Shown here in pieces: positions 1 through 10,400 of a stretch of DNA of 11,906 nt (its first letter is position 1; every line of letters starts with the position of its first letter). Below the pieces are notes generated by a model, which was given only the letters and a program-made list of their open reading frames with translations, had not been told where the DNA came from and made no database searches. Both the position numbers and the translations under genes were made by a program. Location: NCBI GenBank assembly GCA_026770585.1, contig MU646705.1, positions 109,129 through 121,034 on the forward strand, given 5' to 3'. Origin of the DNA: Baffinella frigidus (taxonomy: Eukaryota; Cryptophyceae; Cryptomonadales; Baffinellaceae).

Positions 1-52
1 CTCTCTCTCTCCTCTCTCTCTCTCTCTTCTCTCTCTGTCGCTCTCGCTCTGT
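1..52. repeat. CT-rich microsatellite
   Basis: A nearly pure CT dinucleotide run with a few TCGCTC interruptions. It lies just before a candidate acceptor at 80-81, so it probably forms the pyrimidine-rich part of an intron whose start is outside the window. The same type of sequence reappears at 7325-7500 and 7555-7650. Confidence 0.9.
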
Positions 53-81
53 GCAAACCCCGCTTCCAACCCCACTTGCAG

Positions 82-105
82 CCTCTACTACGGGTACTCG
101 CTCTG
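82..105 (+). CDS. Micro-exon: pore-helix start of a channel-like protein
   Basis: A 24-nt candidate exon between a TTGCAG acceptor and a GTACCAACC donor. With one leading base it reads LYYGYSL and ends TG. The G that opens the exon at 231 completes a Trp codon. The joined peptide YSLWFAIDTMT matches the pore-helix spacing of voltage-gated potassium channels (aromatic-Trp, then Thr-Met-Thr). The alternative is an unspliced frame that stays open to a TAG at about 202-204. The exon is short and the call rests on phase and on the joined motif. Confidence 0.5.
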
Positions 106-3100
106 GTACCAACCATACCATTTCTCAACCCTCTCTGTGCATGTTCCACGCGTCAATCCTGAGCACGATCGAGCCGCTTCACGATCTGAACCCTAGACTC
201 TACACCCTGAACCCCAACCCCCAAACCCAGGTTCGCCATAGACACAATGACAGGCCTCCCAGTCCCCGAGGACCAGATCCAGCCCAAAGGCAACCCCTAA
301 ACCCGAAACCCGAACCCCGGAACCCGAAGCCCGAAACCCGGAACCCGAAGCCCGAAACCCGAAACCCTACTGAACACCAAACACCAAACACCAAACACCA
401 GACACCGGACACCAACCCCTGAAACTCAAACCCTGAACCCTAAAAAATAAAATAAAATAAAAAACCACAAACTCTAGCTCTAAACACTAACCCCCAAATC
501 CTGAAAATAATATTTTTTTTAAAATCAAATCCCTGAACTCTGCACTCTAAACCCTGAATCCTACACCCTGACCCCTAAAACAGGCCAGTTCGGGCGTGTC
601 CTGGCGTTCGCGGTCAGGATCGCAGGCATCCTCTGGTTCTCCTCCGTGGTCCCGCCCCGCCCCCAAACGTCAACTTACACAGTAAGTCAACTTACACAGT
701 AAGTCAACTTACACAGTAAGTCAACTTACACAGTAAGTCAACTTACACAGTATGTCAACTTACACAGTAAGTCAACTTACACAGTATGTCAACTTACACA
801 GTAAGTCAACTTGCGCAGCAGGGATGTTAACGTTCACGGAAGGGTTCCGTGAAGTCAAGTGGACCAACACTTAGACGGTATCGTATTTTTTTGGTGGGTT
901 GGTCGTGTGGTAAGCCCCCTGTGTGTTGGTACTATCTCCGCCTGTTCATTTTTCGTCCTGGTGCAAACCCTGCTAGTCTAGTCAACCGTCGCACGTGATA
1001 CTCGTTCACCTCTGCAAGGCACCACACTGTGGGCGTACAAGGAGATGTGTATGGAGAGGGGTTGAGGTGTCTGGAGTACATCTCCCCGGGGTGAGGTTTA
1101 GGGTTTAGGGTTTAGGGTTTGAGGTTTAGGGTTTAGGGTTCAGGGTTTAGGGTGTGGGGTCAGCCTGCGGACCCCACTGTGTGGTGCCTACACAGTGGGC
1201 GTAGAAGGAGATGTATACGGACAACCCGGTCGAAATGTCGGTCAATAAGATGTTTTTGCACCGAGCAATTCCTAATTAGTACCACGAACATGAGTAGATC
1301 GATCTGCGCAGGCCACTGTGTGGTCACCTTGCTGGCAATTCAATAGCTGATGATGGGTCCTGCAGGTCGCCGCGGTCAAAAACTCGATGCGCCTTTCGAG
1401 CGACGAGAACCAGACGCTCCTCTGGATGAAAATGGCCAAGTACTCACCCCCTCCACTCAGAAGGCTACAGGGACCACTTTTGAACCGGGAGTGGATCCGT
1501 TTCTTTCAATTCGTATTGGAAATGGTCACGCACCCCCCGTATATCTGGGGAGCTAAGGTCTGCGTGGCATTCTGAGCGCCCCCCCTCCACCCGTCCCCCA
1601 ATCCCCTCCCTCCCTCCCGTTCGGCTGGAAACCCTGAACCCCAAAACCCAAACACTGGACCCTCCCTAAACAGCAAACACCAAACCCTAAACCCTCCCTA
1701 AACCCCAAACCCCAAACCCCAAACCCACCCTCCCCCAACCCTAAACCCTACACCCCAAACCCCAAACACCAAACCCCAAACCTCAAACACTCCCTCAACC
1801 CTCAACCCCAAAACGGTGACACAGGGTGAATTCACTGGTACGGACCTCAGCGGCGCGGTGCATCCAGTACATGCACCTCTACGGCGTCTACCACTGGGTC
1901 ACCCTCCGCCAGGTGCCAACCCCAAACCCTCCTCCACGCCGTCCCGTCCCTCCAACTCCTTTCTAGCCTCGCCCCTAAACCCTAAACCCTAAACCCTAAA
2001 CCTTAAACCTTCAACCCTAAACCGATAGTGTACCGCTGGGTTACTTTCCGGCAGGTACTCTCCGCCAGGATCACGTGCCTACGGATGGCACGTGATCACG
2101 TGCCATCCACACCACTTCCTGTTCACAACAATCGGTCGAGATGGGGGGCGGGTGCAGGGTTTGGGGGTTGGGGTTAGCATGTTGGTGCATGTTGGTGCAT
2201 GCTCTACGCCGTCTGCCATTGGGCCACCCTTCGCCTGGTGCCAACCCCAAACAGACGCCAATTCCACCCTTCAGATGTCACGCAACGGTGTTTTAAATTG
2301 ACGCTTTTTCCGCAATAGGTCCGCAGGCTGACCCCACACCCTAAACCCTAAACCCTAAACCCTAAACCCTAAACCCTAAACCCTAAACCTGACCCCGGGG
2401 AGATGTACTCCAGACACCTCAACCCCTCTCCATCCGCGTCCCAAGTCTTTGTGCTATCTTAGGGTTGGTGTGAGTGCTGTTGCAAAGCTATACCAAGGCC
2501 GAGATAGCAAATTCCAACCTTCAGCTACCACGAAACGGTGTTTAAAATTGACTGAGTTTCCGCTCCAGGTCCGGAATCTGACCCTAAACCACAAGCCCCA
2601 AACCCTAAACCCCAAACCCTAAACCCTGAACCCTAAACCCTGAACCCTAAACTCTTATCCCCAAATTCTAAACCCTTAACCCTAACCCTGAGACCCCAAA
2701 TCCCAAATCCTAACCCCTCAACCCTAAACTCAAAACCCCCAAACCCTAAACAAGGTGCGGAGGCTGCGGCAGAGGCAGCAGCAGCTCCGCGCCTTCATGG
2801 GGGGCGGCACCAGGCGCGATCCTCAACCCCAAACCCTACACCCCACACCCTACACCCACCCTACACCCACCCTAAACCCTACAACCTGAACCGTACACCC
2901 AACACCATAGCCCCTGAACCCTAAACCCTAAACCGTAAGCTCCGCGCTTTCATGGGGTGCGGCACCAGGCTCGACCCTGAACCCCAAACCCTAATCCCTA
3001 ATCCCTAAACCCTGAACCCCAAACCCTTAACCCCAAACACTAAACCCTGAACCCCAAACCCTAAACCCTAAACCCTAAACCCCAAACCCTAAACCCATAA

Positions 3101-6100
3101 CCCTAAACCCAAAATCTAACCCCAAAACCCAAAACCCAGACCCCAAACCCTGAAACCCAAAACCCAGACCCCAAAACCCAAAACCCAAAACCCAAAACCC
3201 AAAACCCAGACCCAAAACCCAAACCTAAAACCCAAAATCCGAACCCCCAAAACCCAAGCCCTACACCCTCAACCCTAAACCCCAAACACAAAAAAACACA
3301 AAACAAAACCCCCAAAACTCAGGCACCAACCCCGAAACCCCGACCCCCAAACCCGAAACCCGAAACCCAAAACCAGGCTGGAGGAGTCGGACTTCGACAT
3401 TTTCATGAAGACCGCCAAATCGCGCATGTCGGAGCGGAAGCGCCTGCTGTAAACCCCAAACCCCAAAGCCTAAACCCTAAACCCTACACCCTACACCCTG
3501 GACCCATCTTCATGAAGACCGCCAAATCGCGCATGGCGGATCGGAAGCGGCTACTGTGAACCCCAAACCCTAAACCATAAACCCTGAACTCGAAACCCTA
3601 AACCGTAAACCATGAGCCATAAGCCATAAACCATACACCATAAACCATAAACCATAAACCCTAAACCCTAAACCCTAAACCCAAAACCCTGATCCCTGAT
3701 CCCTAAACCCTGAACCCTAAACCCTAAACCCTAAACCCTGAACCCTGGACCAGGGAGGGGGTCGAGAAGGACATCGATCAGGCCCTCGAGGTAAACACCA
3801 ACCCCTGAACCTGAACCTCAAACCCTAAACCCTAAACCCTAAACACTAAACCCTGCACCCTAATTCCTCGACCCTAAACCTTGAACCGTGAACCCAGAAC
3901 CCAGAACCCAGAACCCAGAACCCTGAACCCTGAACCCTGAACCCTGAACCATAAACCCTCAACTACACCGCGTAGGACCCCAGGGCGGTGCTGTAAGCAC
4001 TGAACCAGCTTGGCCCCGCCCCTGAACCCTAAACCACAAACCACAAACCACAAACCATGAACCATAAACCATACACCGTACACCACCCACCCGCAGCGAA
4101 ATGGCTCCAAGCACGTATCCTGGGCGTAAATGGCTCCAAGCACGTATCCTGGGCGTTTGTTCGTGGCGGATTCGCACCAAGGGGCGTTTCTGAAACGTTG
4201 CGTGTTTCCACAAAACAAAAAAAACACGTCGTGTGCGCTGGTCATTTGAAACCTCTTCTTTTCCCTTTTCTTCTTTTTCCTTTTCTTCTTTTTCTTTTTC
4301 GCGCCTGCTTCTTCCCGGATGTCTGAAAACAAGAAACAACCCTCTTGTACCCCAGGTCGACTGAACCCTAAACCGGCTGAAAACACGATAACTGAGAAAT
4401 AACAGTGTTATCGGCAGGTTGACGAAAAGGGCCGCGTGAGAACCGCCCCCCTCTCGTGTCGACTACACCCTAACCCTTATCTCAAACCCCTAAACCCTAA
4501 ACCCTAAACCCTCAACCCTAAACCCTAATCCAGGTCGACGTGAGAGGCCGCCCGAAAGACGTCCAAATCTCCCCCAGGGAAGCCGCTGCCGCCGCGAAGG
4601 CAAACCCTAAACCCTAAACCCCAAACCATACACCATACACCATAAAATCTAAACCCTAAACCCTGAACCCCAACCCCTAAACCCTTGACCCCTAAACCCT
4701 TGACCCAAACCCCAAACCCTAAACCCTAAACTCTAAACCCCAAACCCCAAACCCTAAACCCCACACCCCAAACCCCAAACCCAAAGCCCCAAACCCCAAA
4801 CCGCGAACCCTAAACCCTCGACCCCAAACCCCACACCTCAAACCCTAGACCCTTAACCACAAACCCCAAACACTTAGGCGAAGGCGGCGGCCGCGACGAA
4901 GGCAGAAAGGGGGGAGTCGAAGATTGCCATGAACCACAAACCATAAACCATAAACCATACACCATAAACCATAAACCACAATTCGTCCAATTCATGCGTC
5001 CATTTATTGTACTTCGTATTTTGGTACGTATAGTGAAGCAACATTTTGCACCACAATCCTTAAATCCGAACCCGACACCATTAGGCGAAGGCGGCGGCCG
5101 CGGCAAAGGCAGAAAGGGGGGAGTCGAAGATCGCACCTGCTCGTCAGATCCGGAAACCTACCGCGGTCGAACCGGTGCGTCTTAACCCTGATCAATCAGG
5201 ATTTAGGGTTGACGGTTGCGAAGACAGAAAGGGGGGAGTCGAAGATCGCGCTTGCAAGGCAGATCCGGAAGCCTGCCGCGGTCGAGCCGGTACGACTTAC
5301 GTGAATGAGGACACGTACCCCGCGCTAGGGTCACGTGGCGTGACCATGCATGCTTCAGGGTTCAGGGTTCAGGGTTCAGGGTTGCGGCGGGCGCGGCGAA
5401 GGCAGAGCGGGGGGAGTCCAAGATTGCGCCGGCGCGGCAGATCCGGACGCCTGTGGCAGTTGAGCCGCTGCGTCTTAACCCTAATGGTTCAGGGTTCAGG
5501 GTTCAGGGTTCAGGGTTCAGGGTTCAGGGTACAGGGTTGCGGTGGGTTCCCATCATTGTTGGCGTGTTTCCCGGGTAGAATTAACTTTACTCCTAGATCG
5601 TGTAGCGGCGGCGAAGGCGAAGGCAGAAAGGGGGGGAGTCGAAGGTTGCGCCTGCAAGGCAGATCCGGACGCCTGTCGCCGTTGAGCCGCTGCGTATTTA
5701 TCGGTTCCTCGTTTGGTGCTGGTGCATCTGTCGCTTTCTCGTGTGACTTTGTTGAGTGTGAGAGAGGACGTGGGTTTACTGGGAAGTGTTTGTGAATGGT
5801 GGGTGCTTCTTTCGGTTTTACACCTGATGCGTTCGTGAATGGGGTTCACGCCCATCAACCATAAACTATCGGGTTTACGCGAGGTTTACGCGTAAACCCC
5901 ATTCAGTTTTGATAGTGACCGGTTCTGACCGGTTTTGATAGTGGGTGTGCGTGTTTCGCTGGAACACCGGATCCTTCGTGAATTGACCTGCCTAATGTGA
6001 ATGTTCACTTCCCTCTGTGATAGTTGACTTTCACCTTTGAAAGTTGACGAAAGATGAAAGTTGACGTCCCTCCCGTGAAGTCGCTCACGGAAGCCTTCCT

Positions 6101-7412
6101 GTCCTCCGCTAGACCCTAAACCCTAAACCCTAAACCCTAAACACCAAACACCAAACACCAACCCCCAAACCCCAAACACCAGACCCCAAACCCCGCACCT
6201 GAAACCCCAAATCCCAAACCCCAAACCCCAAACCCCAAACCCTAAAGCCAACCCCCAAACCCGAAACCCGCAGCCGAAAGACACGGCGATGAGCAAGCTG
6301 GCGTCGACGCAACAGATCCCCAAGGCAAGAATCCCGAATGCCGATACCCTAAACCCTGAACCCTAAACTCCAAACCCTGAACCCTAAGCCCTCAACCCTC
6401 AACCCTAAACCCTAAACCTGAAACCTCAGACCCCAGACCTTAAAACCCTCAACCCTAAACATTAAACCTCAGATCCCAAACCTTAAACCCAAAACCCAAA
6501 ACCCGAAACCCGAAAACATACACCCGAAACCCGAAACCACGCGGCACTGCGAACCCCCCACCACCTCACAATCTACGCAAAAGATCCTGGGATACTTTTT
6601 ACGTCAATTTTGGAGGTGATTGTTTCGCTTCAATTTCCACAACCGTTGACTAATTTAAAACTCCCACGACTGTTGACTAACTCGACAATTTCCAGGTGGT
6701 AAATGGTCCATGTGATCAAATGCACCGTGGTATCCAGTCGTTTTCGAGGGTTCACACCATTTTTGACAAACACTAAGCAGCCACCGAAGTCTTCACGGAT
6801 GCAGTCTATCTCAACGATTTGTACTAGAATCTTATCTATTGCTATGGATTCCCACCGGAATTTCCCCCGAGAATCCGGGGCAAAACATCTTGGGTCGCTG
6901 CTAAGTGGTCCGATGAAATCGCAGGTCGTCCGAGCAGACAAATCTTCCAACGAAATTCAGTCGAATGAGCGCACTCCCGAGGTTAACCCTACACCCTAAA
7001 CCCTAAACCCTAAACCCTAAACCCTGAATCCTGAATCTTAAACCCTAAACCTTCAACCCTGAACCTTCAACCCTGAACCTTCAACCCCGGACCCTGGAAC
7101 CTAAACCCTAAATCCTAAACCCTAAACCCTAAACCCTAAACCCTGAACCCTGAACCAGGCCGTCTCGGTTGAGAACCCACAAACCTAAATCATAAACCCT
7201 GAACCCTAAACCCTGAACCCTAAACCCTAAACCCTAAACCCTAAACCCTAAACCCTAAACCCTATACCCTCAACCCCAGACGGGCTCGCCGCAGCATCTC
7301 TCGCGCCGCGCATCGCTCAGCAAGGTCTCTTCTCTCTCTCTCTCTCGCTCTCCCTCTCCCTCTCTCTCTTTCTCTCTCTCTTTCTATCTCTATCTCTCTT
7401 TCTATCTATCCC

Positions 7413-7455
<43 letters not shown>

Positions 7456-10400
7456 CGCTACCTCTCTCTCTCGCTCGCTCTCGCTCTCGCTCTCGCTCTC
7501 CAGTGGCATTGCAGCAGCAACACCTCTCGCGCCGCGCATCCCTCACTAAGGTCTCTATTCTCTCTCTCTTTCTCTTTCTCTCTCTATCTCTCTCTCTCTC
7601 TCTCTATCTATCTCGCTCTCGCTCTCGCTCTCGCTCTCGCTCTCTCTCTCCAGTAGCATTGAAGCCGCAACTCCTCTCGTGCCACGCATTGCTCACCAAG
7701 GTACTTCCCCCGTAGCATGCGGGGGTTGACGTATGTACGAGTGTTTTTCTGGAGGGAGAGAGACAGAGACTAAATGATCGCTCTTGGCTGGGGTGCTGGC
7801 TCTTCACGTTCGTTGATACTTCTCGAACCCTAAACCCCAACCCCAACCCCAACCCCAAACCCCAAACCCCATTCCCCAAACCCTACAGATGATCAGGGAA
7901 CCCTCGAGAGACAACTCGAGTGACGCCAATGGCCAGCTCGGGCGCTGGTTCTTTGCGTTCGTTGAAAAAGCCCAAACCATCACCCTCGAACCCTACAGAT
8001 CACGGACGGAGTTGTCAAGGACCCCTCCAGTACCTCACGAACCCTGAACCCTGAACTCTGAATCCTGAATCGCACCCCCCAACCCCTACAGATGATGAAG
8101 GAACCCTCGAGAGATAACTCGAGCAACGTAACGCCCATGGCCAGCTCGGGGCCACGCCCTGCTTTGGGGGTACCGCCCTAAACCTCCCACCCTAAACACT
8201 AAACCCTGAACCCACAATCCTTAACCCTAACTCCCAAACCCTAGACCCGAAACCCTAAACTCTGACCCCCAAACCCTTAACCCTAAACCCTAACCCCCAA
8301 ACCCGAAACCCGAAACCAGGCGAAATCCATCGCCGCCTCCCAAGCCCCCTCCCAAGCCGTCTCCGGGACAGCGACGCCCGTGGTGTGTACCCTAAACCTC
8401 AAACCCGAAACCCCAAACTCGAAACCCGAAACCCCAAACCCGAAACTCGAAACCCTCATCGCTAACCCCTAAACCCCAAACCCTAAACTCCAATCCCTGA
8501 AAACTTCACCCCAAACAAACCCCAAACCCCAAACCTCAATCCACAAACCCTAAACCCTAAACCCTAAACCCTAATCCCGAACCCCCAAACCCTGAACCCT
8601 GAACCCAAACCCTCAACCCTCAACCATCAACCCTTAACCAGGTGCGTCCGAAGCCTGCGACGGGGGGCATTTTGAAGGGGGCGGGGTGCGAACCCTAAAC
8701 CCCAAACCCCAAACCCAAAACCCCAAACCCCAAACCCCAAACCCCAAACCCTAAAACCTAAACCCTCAACCCTGAACTCCAAAGCAGGGGCGGAATGAAG
8801 AAGGATTCTCGGATGGGGTCCCGGATTGTGTCGCGGCAGGTCCCTTCACTAAACCCTACACTCTGAACCCCAAACCCTAAACCCTAAACCCGGCACGGGA
8901 TGGGTCCCTTCGCTCATACATCTGACACCCTGCATACTTCACTCTGAACCCTGCACCCTGAACCCCGAACCCTGAGCCCTGCAGCCTTCCCTCCTAACCC
9001 CGAAACCCGAAACGGGAGGGGCCCTTCCCTGCTAAACCTGAACCCCCTCGTTCTCCACTGACCTGAACTCTGAACCCTCAACCCTCAATCAACCCTGAAT
9101 TCCTGATTCGCCACCGATCTCAACCCTCAAACCTAAACCCTGACCCCTAAACCCCAAACCCTAAACACTAAACACTAACCCTAGACCCTAAACCCAAAAC
9201 CCTAGACCCTTAACCCTAAACCCCAAACCCCAACCCAGGGCTCGCAAAAGCGCATCAACATCTACGACCCAGACGGTACCGGCGGCAAACCTTAAACCCT
9301 AAACCAGACCCTAAACACTAAACACTAAACACTAAACCACAAACCACAAACCACAAACCCTCAACCAAACCCTGAACCCCAAACCCTAAACCCTACACCC
9401 TAAACCTTGAATCCTAAACTAGGTACGGGCGGTACCGGCGAAATCTCCATTGCGAACTCCGCGGGTGCTTCCCCGAACCCTCAACCCTAAACCCTGAACC
9501 TTGAACCCTAAACCCTAAACTCTGAACCCTAAACCCTAAAACCTAAACTCTAAACTCTAAACCCTGAACCTTGAACCCTGAACCCTGAACCCTGAACCCT
9601 GACCCCTGAACCCCGGATGCACGAGCATGACCCCCGGTCTCACCTCTCCTGCCGCGGATGCTTCCCCAAACCCCCAAACCCTTTCATAAACCCTTAACCT
9701 TAAACCCTAAACCCTGCCATAAACCCTGAATCCCCAACCCTTCCATAAACCCTAAACCCATCCATAAACCCTAAACCCTTCCCTAAACCCTAAACCCTTC
9801 CCGAACCCTAAACCCTGAATCTTCAACCCTGAACCCTAAACCCTGAACCCTAAACTCTAAACTATAACCCCCAAGCTCTTATCCCCAAACCCTACACCCC
9901 AAATCTTAAACCCCAAACCCTCAACCCTAATCCCCAAACCTGAAACCCTAAACCCCCAACCCCAAACCCTAAACCCCATACCCTAAACCCTAAACCCTTA
10001 TCCCAGGTGGTTCCCCCAGCGGCGGGACCCCGATGGTGACCTCACCCAGGTACCCCCCCCAAAACACCCCACCGCCAAACCCTAAATTCCAAACCTCAAA
10101 CCCTGAACCCTGAACCCTGAACACTGAACACTGAACACTGAACCCTGAACCCTGAACCCTGAACACTGAACTCAAAATCCTAAACCCTGAACCCTGAACT
10201 CTGAACTCTGAATCCTGAATCCTGAACCCTGCACCCTGCACCCTGAACCCTGAACCCTGACCCAATGATATAATATACTCATGGCAGTGTATGGTACGTG
10301 TATGTCACCAACACAAACCATGCGTGAGTGTAGCTGATACATCTGATAAATACACCGCAGGGAGCGAGGAGACGGGTATCGTTTTGTACTTGTATAGGTC

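Noticed and set aside
200-415. Minus-strand frame encoding GFRVSGFGFR-type repeats
   Set aside because: Direct translation of the CCCGAAA heptamer; periodic low-complexity peptides of this type appear in every tract and carry no independent support.
669-818. CRISPR-like array
   Set aside because: Units of 17 bp are contiguous without spacers, and the DNA is eukaryotic with adjoining exons.
2079-2301. Overlapping 62- and 69-codon frames on opposite strands
   Set aside because: They cross the palindrome, the exon remnant and the 75-bp repeat, and do not keep any of the conserved frames.
3103-3315. Minus-strand frame with GFWVLGFG repeats
   Set aside because: Translation of the CCCAAAA/CCCTAAA tract; the same applies to frames at 6123-6323, 9990-10265 and 11629-11839.
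3874-4386. 170-codon minus-strand frame with a Lys/Arg-rich block
   Set aside because: The basic block is the antisense of the TTTTC/TTCTT tract and the ends are heptamer-derived.
5175-5795. 206-codon plus-strand frame
   Set aside because: It runs through Ala/Lys exon copies in the wrong phase and through TTCAGGG repeats (GFRVQGSG). The exon frame ERGESKIA is the conserved one.
7503-7715. 70-codon frame MALQQQHLSRRASL followed by Ser/Leu repeats
   Set aside because: The N-terminal part is exon copy 2; the remainder is translated CT microsatellite beyond a clear GT donor.
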